From MGBC120314 sp051877855 (GTDB lineage Bacteria > Bacillota > Clostridia > Lachnospirales > Lachnospiraceae): a DNA stretch of 64,000 nucleotides. This document shows positions 43,946 through 51,870 of the stretch, one piece after another. Location of the stretch: contig JBJEJH010000032.1 in NCBI GenBank assembly GCA_051877855.1, forward strand, positions 1-64,000. The letters run 5' to 3'. A program made the translations under genes and the position numbers. The notes under the pieces are model-generated. The model saw only the letters and a list, made by a program, of their open reading frames with translations. It was not told the origin of the DNA and did no database searches. Position 1 is the first letter of the stretch, and the number at the start of each line of letters is the position of its first letter.

Positions 43946-44749
43946 TTACTTTGCAGGAATCTTCTTATCCATCTTCAGAATATGATTGGTAAGCCACCCC
44001 AATAAAAATTCCAGCAATTCATCCAAATACTCTTTTTGATTTTCATCCACTTGTAAAAGATTAATCTCTTTCAGCCGATCCACAAATGCAGTATGGGCAA
44101 TCCGCTGTAATTCCAGTCCCTTGTAACCAATACTTTCCATATAGTTCTCTTCATCCTGAAAATGCAGAATCGTATATTCCTTTAATTCATTCAGAATATC
44201 TACGATCTTGTCGTACTTATCATGAAGAAGCTCTGCAGCAATAACATCCCTGGTTTCACGAATAATTTCAAACAATTTCGCATGCTCTTCATCAATCATA
44301 CTTATTCCGGTCTTATATTTGTCCGTAAAAGCATACGCATCCTCTTCATTCCCCGATTCAGTACATTTTCCTATCATGGTATCACTTCCCAGGATATGAC
44401 GATAAAGCCACTGTGCCATAAAAGAAAGGAGCTCATTTACCACCTGGGCATCCTGTTCATCCGTAGATTCCGATATTCTGAAACTTTCAATCTTTTCTAT
44501 AAACTGCGCATGTTCTTTCTTCTGGCGAGGAAGTTCTGCATCTTTAATCTTTTCCATGTATGCTTCCTCATGGGCAAAATGAGTACCGGCATATTCCTTT
44601 AACTTCAAGATCAAATCCCTTCGAATGCTTGCTGCTGTGCTTCCCTCTTTGATAAGCTGCATTACCTCATTAAGCATTTGGAACAGATTCTTATGTTCAT
44701 CGTCAATTTCTTTAATTCCAATCATACAATCCTCTGTAAACTGATACAT
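43946..44749 (-). CDS. Two-domain bacteriohemerythrin
   Basis: 267 aa made of two hemerythrin domains (about 1-130 and 140-265). Each shows the di-iron ligand order His, His, Glu, His, His, Asp: domain 1 in DDEHKNL, THFAHEEAYM, KKEHAQF and YRHILGSD; domain 2 in DEEHAKL, LHFQDEENYM, AHTAF and TNHILKMD. Hemerythrins bind oxygen reversibly, and in anaerobes they may buffer or sense oxygen. Cytoplasmic. It lies 12 bp after the methyltransferase, with GGAGGAG as ribosome site. Confidence 0.93.
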   Translation of the reverse strand: MYQFTEDCMIGIKEIDDEHKNLFQMLNEVMQLIKEGSTAASIRRDLILKLKEYAGTHFAHEEAYMEKIKDAELPRQKKEHAQFIEKIESFRISESTDEQDAQVVNELLSFMAQWLYRHILGSDTMIGKCTESGNEEDAYAFTDKYKTGISMIDEEHAKLFEIIRETRDVIAAELLHDKYDKIVDILNELKEYTILHFQDEENYMESIGYKGLELQRIAHTAFVDRLKEINLLQVDENQKEYLDELLEFLLGWLTNHILKMDKKIPAK

Positions 44750-44761
44750 ACCTTCTCCTCC

Positions 44762-45565
44762 TTAAGCATTTTTCTTATTTCTTAGAATGTCCACCGTATG
44801 GGCACATGCACCAATCAGATCCTGTCGCTCACAGGTTGCAAGATGATATTGGATAAAATACTGAAATTCTTCTTCATCCAGCTGATTCAGAAATGGACGG
44901 ATGTAGTCCGCCGGTCCGTCCGCCGAAATAATCTTGACGCGCTCCAGCCCGGAACGCTCCACCAGACGATTAATATCTTCAATACGAACATAATCATAGA
45001 GATCCTCCGTGGCTGATAACGTATGGAAGTTTTCCGAAAGCTTCCCATTTTCCATACATTCCTTGATATGACGTTCCTTAAAAGCATATGTAACGACGCT
45101 ATATTCATTCATAACGTACGCAACCAGAATCACGCCGTTATCCTTTGTAACCCTGCTTGCCTCCTGTAGAACCTTCAATTTGTCTTCTTCCTTGAACAAA
45201 TGATACATTGGTCCGAAGATCAAGGTCACGTCATAATAATTCTCAGGAAAACGCTTGAGATTCATGGCATTTCCCTGTTTTGCAATGACATTACTCTTCT
45301 TTGCCTTAAGAAGTCCCAGATTATGCTTCACAAGTTCTACCGCTGTCACTTCATATCCTTCTTCCGAGAGCGGTACGGAATATCTTCCTGTACCGGCTCC
45401 CAGATCAAGAATATGGATATCTTTCTTCTCCATACCATGTCGAAGGAACTCTTCCAAGGCCTCATGCACATACTTCATGGAGGTTATATACTCTACCTGA
45501 CCATGTCTGGAGTTCAGTCGTTTTTCTTCATTAAATTTATTATAATATTCTTCTAATTCTGTCAT
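44762..45565 (-). CDS. SAM-dependent methyltransferase
   Basis: 267 aa from the ATG at 45565 (GGGAG upstream); an ATG five codons earlier lacks one. Class I Rossmann fold: ILDLGAGTGRYSVPL is the SAM-binding glycine motif, then TAVELVKHN, AKQGNAMNL and DVTLIFGPMYHLF. Substrate unknown. Cotranscribed with the hemerythrin gene. Confidence 0.88.
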   Translation of the reverse strand: MTELEEYYNKFNEEKRLNSRHGQVEYITSMKYVHEALEEFLRHGMEKKDIHILDLGAGTGRYSVPLSEEGYEVTAVELVKHNLGLLKAKKSNVIAKQGNAMNLKRFPENYYDVTLIFGPMYHLFKEEDKLKVLQEASRVTKDNGVILVAYVMNEYSVVTYAFKERHIKECMENGKLSENFHTLSATEDLYDYVRIEDINRLVERSGLERVKIISADGPADYIRPFLNQLDEEEFQYFIQYHLATCERQDLIGACAHTVDILRNKKNA

Positions 45566-45677
45566 TTTTACTCCCGGCATTGTATTCTTTGGTTCCCTTA
45601 ACAGGATCTAAGCTCTATTTCATCATACCATATACCACGAACCTTGCAAAGAATTCTTTTGTATTTTAACGAACACT

Positions 45678-46151
45678 CTACCAGACGCCAAGAAGTCCAC
45701 CGGCCCAATAAATCACTCCCAGAAACCAGCTCGTCAGAATACCATAGAGAATAACCGGACCGGCAATCTGAAAGATCCGGCATCCCGTTCCAAATACCCA
45801 GCCTTCTTTCTTAAATTCCATGGCCGGCGCACACACTCCATTGGCAAATCCGGTAATCGGTACCAATATTCCTGCCCCTCCCCATTTGGCAATGGAAGGA
45901 AAGAGATTCAGACAGGTCAACAGAACACTTAATAAAATTAATATTAAGGTATTCCATGACCCTGCAGTTTCCTTATCCAATCCCATATTCGTAAATGAAT
46001 TTATGATAAACTGCCCCAGGGTGCATATCATCCCCCCTGTAACAAAGGCCCTCAGACAATTCACTGCACAGCTGTGGGTCGGTGTAACCTGTTTCACATA
46101 GTCGTTGTATTTTTTGTTACGATCTTTAATTAACTGATTATTATTTTCCAT
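45678..46151 (-). CDS. spoVAC: Stage V sporulation protein AC
   Basis: 157-aa membrane protein with four or more helices; the TPTHSCAVNCLRAFVTGGMI and TGFANGVCAPAMEFKKEGWV blocks are characteristic of SpoVAC, which forms the mechanosensitive part of the dipicolinate channel. Third gene of the spoVAA-AB-AC group. The usual next genes (spoVAD, AE) are about 12 kb away. Confidence 0.94.
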   Translation of the reverse strand: MENNNQLIKDRNKKYNDYVKQVTPTHSCAVNCLRAFVTGGMICTLGQFIINSFTNMGLDKETAGSWNTLILILLSVLLTCLNLFPSIAKWGGAGILVPITGFANGVCAPAMEFKKEGWVFGTGCRIFQIAGPVILYGILTSWFLGVIYWAGGLLGVW

Positions 46152-46237
46152 AGTTCTTCCCTCTTTCCCATTCTTTCAATACATCATTTCACAAAATCCT
46201 TCATATTCCCTATTGCCTTGATTTCACATCCTGCTTC

Positions 46238-46675
46238 TCACCGTACCTGATACTGAAAGGTAAAAAAATAAATCAATCCGCCGATTCCCTTTCCTAACGC
46301 CATGGACAGAATCAGATATCCAAATCCCTTGGTGATACCGGTTCGTTTAATAAACACCGGTATTGTTTTGATAATTTCTGCCAGGGCAATGGCCAGACAT
46401 CCCGCATAAATGCCTCCTGCCAACCCGTAAAGAACCATTCCGGCAACGCCAACCGGGATATGAATATCAAATACAAATAAAACATTTCCAAGAGTTCCTC
46501 CCCAGATCACACACTCTTCATACAGTAAAATATCCCCTGCTGTATGGGTATCCTGCGCCATTCGGTTAATTATTCCAAGGGTTGTAATCAGTGCAAACAT
46601 ACCTCCTGCTACCAGTATACCTCCCGCCAGCCCCACCACTGCCATAAGGACCGGCGCAACAATCATGTCATACAT
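46238..46675 (-). CDS. spoVAB: Stage V sporulation protein AB
   Basis: 145-aa protein with four or five membrane helices (GLAGGILVAGGMFALITTLG at the start), matching SpoVAB in size and position. It overlaps the spoVAA end by 8 bp, with GGAGG in the spoVAA tail as ribosome site. Confidence 0.9.
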   Translation of the reverse strand: MYDMIVAPVLMAVVGLAGGILVAGGMFALITTLGIINRMAQDTHTAGDILLYEECVIWGGTLGNVLFVFDIHIPVGVAGMVLYGLAGGIYAGCLAIALAEIIKTIPVFIKRTGITKGFGYLILSMALGKGIGGLIYFFTFQYQVR

Positions 46676-47288
46676 CCTGCTCCTCCTTATTACGGGAAGC
46701 CCGGTCTACGATGGCATCATCCACATCGCACTCGTAGCTTCGCATCTGGACCTCCACCGGAGTAGGAGTCTGACTTAGTTTCTTCCCCACAAAATGATTA
46801 TAGAACACAATGATACCCAGAGTCAGTCCGATACAATAGCACACTTCCACAATTCCGGTATTGGTTCCATCGGAAAACAATTCATAGATTTTCCCAAATA
46901 ATTCATTAACCCCCACATCATTGTTGTATGCCATGATTGTGAACATACTGCCGATGAATACAATTCCGCAGGTAGCAAGAATTTTAACCGCCTGCATAAT
47001 TCCTTTCTTCGGTTTCTTATTCTTATATTCTATGATAAAATCGCTTTCACCAAGATTATTAATTTCAGTCTGCGGGCACTCCACCTGAATCATCCCAATG
47101 ACCTTCATAACCGAAATCACGTAAGTTCCCTTTTTCACATCAGGGATATCCAGAAGTTTGATTGCCTTTACCCTTGCCATAATCTGTGGATTGGCACAAT
47201 ACACTGAGGCAATATCACCAACAACCACCTTTTGCTGATATACCATGGTATTGCGTTCAAACTTAATATAAACGGTTTCCGATTTCAA
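46668..47288 (-). CDS. spoVAA: Stage V sporulation protein AA
   Basis: 206 aa from a TTG at 47288. An ATG at 47303 exists, but its second codon is part of the GGAGG that serves the TTG seven bases later. N-terminal cytoplasmic domain (VYIKFERNTMVYQQKVVVG), two membrane helices (ILATCGIVFIGSMFTIMAY and IGLTLGIIVFYNHFVG), charged tail. Its ribosome site is the 3' arm of the yajC terminator hairpin, as at spoVAD. Confidence 0.88.
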   Translation of the reverse strand: MKSETVYIKFERNTMVYQQKVVVGDIASVYCANPQIMARVKAIKLLDIPDVKKGTYVISVMKVIGMIQVECPQTEINNLGESDFIIEYKNKKPKKGIMQAVKILATCGIVFIGSMFTIMAYNNDVGVNELFGKIYELFSDGTNTGIVEVCYCIGLTLGIIVFYNHFVGKKLSQTPTPVEVQMRSYECDVDDAIVDRASRNKEEQDV

Positions 47289-47335
47289 TAAAAAAACCTC
47301 CATTCACAACATATTAATATTGTTGCAAATGAAGG
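47289..47335 (-). terminator. yajC terminator overlapping the spoVAA ribosome site
   Basis: Segments 47297-47311 and 47321-47335 form a 15-bp stem in the minus-strand RNA, allowing three G-U pairs, around a 9-nt loop. A run of seven T follows. The 3' arm ends in GGAGG, seven bases before the spoVAA TTG. Confidence 0.8.
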
Positions 47336-47362
47336 TCTTCATATTCTGGAAATTTCTGTTAA

Positions 47363-47671
47363 TTACCGATTCGCCTTTTCTACCTCAACGATGGCATCCT
47401 TCTTCATTGGGATACGGCAGTTCTTGTTATTACCAAATTCAACGATAACCGTATCATCTGTAATATCAATAACCGTTCCGTAGAACCCGCTGGATGTTAA
47501 TACATAATCACCATTTTCCAATGTTGAAAGAAGATTCTGGTGTTGCTGTTGCTGTTTCTTCTGTGGTCTGATTGCCATAAAGTACATCATAAGGCCAAGT
47601 ACAACCACATAACCAATAATCAGTCCCATTCCGCTTCCTGCGGATGCTGTTGTTGCTTCTAATAATACCAT
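47363..47671 (-). CDS. yajC: Preprotein translocase subunit YajC
   Basis: 102 aa from the ATG at 47671 (AGGAGG upstream). One membrane helix (MGLIIGYVVVLGLMMYFMAI), then the typical RPQKKQQQQHQNLLSTLENGDYV and a small beta domain. It belongs to the SecDF-YajC accessory complex. It follows tgt in gene order, as in many bacteria. Confidence 0.95.
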   Translation of the reverse strand: MVLLEATTASAGSGMGLIIGYVVVLGLMMYFMAIRPQKKQQQQHQNLLSTLENGDYVLTSSGFYGTVIDITDDTVIVEFGNNKNCRIPMKKDAIVEVEKANR

Positions 47672-47767
47672 TGTAATAATCCTCCTATTTTTCACTCAAA
47701 CATCACTGTTAAATACTATATCATCATTTGCCTGACGCTGGCAATATCTTTTATACATTATTTATAA

Positions 47768-48919
47768 TTAATTTTTGTCCTTATCCTTGCCCAGGGTCTC
47801 CAGCTCGGCAAGTCTTTGGCGCTTGAATTCCGAATAATTACCGGCCTCAATTGCCTCCCGGATATCTTCCATAAGATGATTATAAAAGTACAGATTATGA
47901 AGTACACAAAGCCGCATTCCAAGCATTTCCTTTGCCTTTAAGAGATGTCTGATATATGCTCTGGAATATCCGTTCTTACAGGTCGGGCACTGACAGCCTT
48001 CCTCAATAACCTGATCATCCATCTCATAAGATGAATTGAATAGATTAATCTTGCCAAGCCGCGTATATACATGTCCATGTCGCCCGTTACGGGATGGGTA
48101 AACGCAGTCAAAGAAATCCACACCGCGTTCTACCGCTTCCAGGATATTGGCCGGCGTACCGACACCCATGAGATATGTCGGTTTATTCTGCGGCAAATGC
48201 GGTACCGTTACATCAAGAATATGATACATATCCTCGTGGCTTTCACCTACCGCAAGTCCACCAAGGGCATAACCATCCAGATCCATCTGTGCAATGGTCT
48301 TGGCGTGTTCGATACGAATATCCTCAAAAGTACCACCCTGATTGATGCCAAAAAGTAACTGATTCTTATTAATGGTATCCTCCAGTGAATTCAACCTTGC
48401 CATTTCCTTCTTACAACGTTCCAGCCAACGGGTAGTGCGGTCAACGGAGTTAACCATATATTCTCTGGAACATGGATGCGGTGCACACTCATCAAATGCC
48501 ATCGCAATGGTGGAACCCAGATTCGACTGAATTCTCATACTTTCCTCCGGTCCCATGAAAATCTTTCTTCCATCAATGTGTGAATTAAAATACACACCTT
48601 CTTCTTTGATCTTTCGAAGTCCTGCCAGGGAGAATACCTGAAATCCACCGGAATCGGTGAGGATCGGCTTATCCCATACCATAAACTTGTGCAGACCACC
48701 CATTTTCTTAATTAATTCATCTCCCGGTCTTACATGAAGATGATAGGTGTTGGACAATTCTACCTGTGTTTTAATCTGGTACAGATCCGAAGTTGCCACG
48801 GCACCCTTGATTGCCGCTACCGTGCCAACATTCATGAACACCGGGGTCTCTATTGTTCCGTGAACCGTGTGAAGACGACCTCTTTTCGCCCTACCATCTA
48901 CCTTCAATAATTCATACAT
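47768..48919 (-). CDS. tgt: tRNA-guanine transglycosylase
   Basis: 383-aa enzyme that puts the queuosine precursor preQ1 into tRNA anticodons. DSGGFQVFSL holds the general-base Asp, FDCVYPSRNGRHG the nucleophile Asp, and the zinc ligands are in CQCPTCKNGYSRAY with the later VLHNLYFYNHL. Operon with aroC upstream and yajC downstream. Confidence 0.97.
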   Translation of the reverse strand: MYELLKVDGRAKRGRLHTVHGTIETPVFMNVGTVAAIKGAVATSDLYQIKTQVELSNTYHLHVRPGDELIKKMGGLHKFMVWDKPILTDSGGFQVFSLAGLRKIKEEGVYFNSHIDGRKIFMGPEESMRIQSNLGSTIAMAFDECAPHPCSREYMVNSVDRTTRWLERCKKEMARLNSLEDTINKNQLLFGINQGGTFEDIRIEHAKTIAQMDLDGYALGGLAVGESHEDMYHILDVTVPHLPQNKPTYLMGVGTPANILEAVERGVDFFDCVYPSRNGRHGHVYTRLGKINLFNSSYEMDDQVIEEGCQCPTCKNGYSRAYIRHLLKAKEMLGMRLCVLHNLYFYNHLMEDIREAIEAGNYSEFKRQRLAELETLGKDKDKN

Positions 48920-48956
48920 ATTTTACCACCAAATTATAATTATATTCTCTTCATAG

Positions 48957-50057
48957 TTACTTCAAACGATCGTAGAAATCCTTGATCCGATCCATTCTTG
49001 CTGTCATATTAATCAACAATTCATCCACAATCACCAGCGCCGCCATAGTTTCCACCACAACGATGGCTCTCGGTACGATCATAGGATCATGTCGTCCCTT
49101 GATGGACACTTCAATGTCCTCACCATTTTTATTGACCGTTTCCTGATTTGCCGCAATGGATGGTGTTGGCTTAATTGCAGTGCGGAATACAATCTCACTT
49201 CCATCACTGATACCACCCAGAACACCACCTGCGTGATTGGTCTTTTTTCTGATTTGATCTCCATCCATATAGAAGGCATCATTATTGGTTAATCCGGTAG
49301 CCTTTGCCGCCTCAAATCCGGAACCGATCTCAAATCCCTTTACCGCACCAATGGAAAGCATTGCCTTTGCAAGATTCGCATCCAGTTTCTCAAAGCAAGG
49401 ATCACCGATTCCCGCAGGAATACCTCTGACCACGCACTCAATGACCCCGCCAACGGAATTCATCTCCCTCATCTTTTCTTTGGCAAATTGTTCCACCTGC
49501 TCTGCTGCCTTCATATCCGGCATGCCAAAGGCGTTCTGATCCCGAACCTCAAGATTCACTTCGCCAATCTCGATACCACCGATGGACTTCGCATAGGCAT
49601 CCACTTGGATTCCCATGGACTCCAACATCTTAATTGCAATGGCACCGGCTGCCACACGTCCGATGGTTTCCCGTCCTGAGGAACGACCGCCCCCTCGATA
49701 ATCTCTAAAACCATACTTCATATCAAAGGTATAGTCCGCATGTCCCGGACGATAGTAGGATGCGATCTCGGAATAATCCGAGGAACGCTGGGATTTATTG
49801 AACACCACCATAGAAATCGGAGTACCGGTGGTCTTGCCCTCAAACACTCCGGAAAGAATCTCCACTGCATCGTCTTCATTTCTCTGGGTGGTGTACCGGG
49901 ATTGTCCCGGCTTTCTGCGGTTTAGATATTTTTGAATATCCTCTTCCTGAAGAGGGATTCCTGCCGGGCACCCGTCAACCACAACCCCCAATCCCTTACC
50001 GTGGGACTCACCCCAGGTCATTATTTTAAAAATATTACCAAAAGTTGAACCTGCCAT
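48957..50057 (-). CDS. aroC: Chorismate synthase
   Basis: 366-aa FMN-dependent enzyme, last step of the shikimate pathway. Signature blocks: TWGESHGKGLGVVVDGCPAG, GRSSGRETIGRVAAGA and SIKGRHDPMIVPRA. Ribosome site AAGGAG. Upstream of tgt with 37 bp between. Confidence 0.97.
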   Translation of the reverse strand: MAGSTFGNIFKIMTWGESHGKGLGVVVDGCPAGIPLQEEDIQKYLNRRKPGQSRYTTQRNEDDAVEILSGVFEGKTTGTPISMVVFNKSQRSSDYSEIASYYRPGHADYTFDMKYGFRDYRGGGRSSGRETIGRVAAGAIAIKMLESMGIQVDAYAKSIGGIEIGEVNLEVRDQNAFGMPDMKAAEQVEQFAKEKMREMNSVGGVIECVVRGIPAGIGDPCFEKLDANLAKAMLSIGAVKGFEIGSGFEAAKATGLTNNDAFYMDGDQIRKKTNHAGGVLGGISDGSEIVFRTAIKPTPSIAANQETVNKNGEDIEVSIKGRHDPMIVPRAIVVVETMAALVIVDELLINMTARMDRIKDFYDRLK

Positions 50058-50093
50058 TATTTTCTCCTTCTATAAATTAACCTGAACTATAGC

Positions 50094-50154
50094 TGTTTGC
50101 GAAACGCTTGTGATTACACCAGAGTATGTTTGTGTATAATTATACACAAACTTC
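50094..50154. repeat. Foldback element D with a 24-bp perfect palindrome
   Basis: Begins with GTTTGCGAAAC, the family end motif, then GTGATTACAC, and closes with a perfect 24-bp palindrome at 50128-50151 (half-site GTTTGTGTATAA). It lies between the GNAT stop and the aroC start. It looks like the element at 62470-62641 without the central core. Confidence 0.8.
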
Positions 50155-50155
50155 C

Positions 50156-50581
50156 TTAAAACATCTTGCGAATATACTGTATCATTCCCGGGCCAAGATT
50201 CTCTGTGGGTCTTGCCATAAAATCATGCTTCTTATAAAATCCCTCACGACCCTTGGCACACATCAGACATAACATCATCTCCGTACCATCCTCGGTAATA
50301 TCTTCCACATACTGAATCAGTCTTGTGAGAACCTTACTGCCAATTCCGTGTCCCTGTGCCGCCGGAAGAATAACCAGATCCTGCACATAACATACCACCG
50401 CACCATCGCCAACGATCCGCCCCATGCCAACAGGTTTTCCGTCTTCCAACGCCACCACATTAAAGAGACAGTTGGACAGTGCCGACTGTGCCTGCTTTTT
50501 TGATAACATCTTCCATCCCACCTGCTGTCTTAGATACATATAGGTATCGATATCTAATTCATTTTCTCTGATTTCTAACAT
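50156..50581 (-). CDS. GNAT-family N-acetyltransferase
   Basis: 141 aa; the acetyl-CoA loop is in LVILPAAQGHGIGSKVLTRL (Q/RxxGxG/A form). Short single-domain GNAT with the MGRIVGDGAVVCYVQDLVI core strands, close to the YjcF/AttT-like subgroup. Substrate unknown; cytoplasmic. Its stop is directly beside the foldback element. Confidence 0.88.
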   Translation of the reverse strand: MLEIRENELDIDTYMYLRQQVGWKMLSKKQAQSALSNCLFNVVALEDGKPVGMGRIVGDGAVVCYVQDLVILPAAQGHGIGSKVLTRLIQYVEDITEDGTEMMLCLMCAKGREGFYKKHDFMARPTENLGPGMIQYIRKMF

Positions 50582-50854
50582 TGTATTATCCCATCATTTA
50601 AAATTCGTTGATCATTCATTCTTTCATGTCGTTCTGTATCGTCTGGTTTATTGCTCATATTGACGACAATTACATTTTATTATACAACAAGTCAACATTT
50701 ATTTCTACTTATTATTTTCATCCCATTCTTATATGTTTCAGTACATGTATTTTTTTTAATTTTTCTGTATAAAAAAACTATATTTTATAGTACAATATAT
50801 ATGTTTCCCGGTTTTCAATCAGGAAAGATCGAATTATAACGCGGAGGCCTCATC

Positions 50855-51802
50855 ATGATAATTGTTGCGCAAGATGGTTCCGGTGCATTTGACAGCATCC
50901 AGGAAGCAATCAATTCCATTCAGGTACTGCCTGAAACCATTTATGTAAAGAAAGGAACCTACCACGAACGTGTGGAGATAAAATGCCCGTTTCTCACCAT
51001 CGAAGGTGAAGATGAAAAAGAAACGGTTCTTGAATATGACCTGTATGCCAATGAAATGCTGACCCCGGATGAGAAACGCGGAACCTTCCGTTCCTACACG
51101 ATGCTCATCCATACCGATCATTTCACCTGCAGGAATATGACCATTGCCAACACCGCAGGTTTCGGTACCGAAGTTGGGCAGGCACTGGCCGTCTATGCAG
51201 AAGGCGACCGGATTATCTTTGAAAATTGTACCCTTCTCGGTCATCAGGATACCCTCTTTACCGGGCCTCTTCCTAAAGAGGAAGCCAAATGCGGCGGTTT
51301 TAGAGGTCCTACGGAACACAGTCCACGTGTTGTTGGCCACCAGTTATACAAGGAATGCTATATTGAAGGCGAGGTTGATTTCATCTTCGGAAGTGCCATC
51401 GCCTACTTTGACCGGTGCAGGATCCATTCCCTGAACCGGGATATGGACGTCAACGGCTATGTCACTGCCGCATCAACCTACGAAGGAATCCCTTATGGTT
51501 ATGTATTTAATCAGTGTCATTTTACAAGCAACTGCCCGGAGGGCACTGTATATCTTGGCCGTCCATGGCGCATCTATGCCAAGACTGTTCTTTTAAACTG
51601 TGAGCTTGATGCCCATATTAAACCGGAAGGCTTCTTTGACTGGAACAAACCGGAATCCCATGATACTGTGGTCTATGCAGAATATAAGAATTATGGTCCG
51701 GGCTATCAGCCACAGAACCGCAATCCATATGTCCGACAGCTCACGGATGAGGAAGCCCTTAATTATAATTTTGAAAAGGTCTGGAATTACAAAGTACAGT
51801 AA
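50855..51802 (+). CDS. Pectin methylesterase (CE8), cytoplasmic
   Basis: 315-aa beta-helix pectinesterase. Catalytic residues: CTLLGHQDTLFTG (first Asp), EGEVDFIFGSAIAYFDR (second Asp) and VYLGRPWR (Arg). It removes methyl groups from homogalacturonan. It starts directly at the catalytic domain (MIIVAQDGSGAFDSIQEA) with no signal peptide, so it should act on imported methylated oligosaccharides. Ribosome site GCGGAGG. Convergent with the YetA-like gene; no fixed promoter could be named in the AT-rich gap 50582-50854. Confidence 0.93.
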   Translation: MIIVAQDGSGAFDSIQEAINSIQVLPETIYVKKGTYHERVEIKCPFLTIEGEDEKETVLEYDLYANEMLTPDEKRGTFRSYTMLIHTDHFTCRNMTIANTAGFGTEVGQALAVYAEGDRIIFENCTLLGHQDTLFTGPLPKEEAKCGGFRGPTEHSPRVVGHQLYKECYIEGEVDFIFGSAIAYFDRCRIHSLNRDMDVNGYVTAASTYEGIPYGYVFNQCHFTSNCPEGTVYLGRPWRIYAKTVLLNCELDAHIKPEGFFDWNKPESHDTVVYAEYKNYGPGYQPQNRNPYVRQLTDEEALNYNFEKVWNYKVQ

Positions 51803-51813
51803 TATACAAACAA

Positions 51814-51870
51814 AAGCCTTCAATATGGTATCCTGATATGATATGTACCCATATTGAAGGCTTATTTTTT
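51814..51870. terminator. Bidirectional terminator, CE8 / YetA-like
   Basis: A 15-bp arm at 51814-51828 (AAGCCTTCAATATGG) pairs exactly with 51849-51863, followed by TATTTTTT on the plus strand. The minus-strand gene ends at the right edge. Confidence 0.85.
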
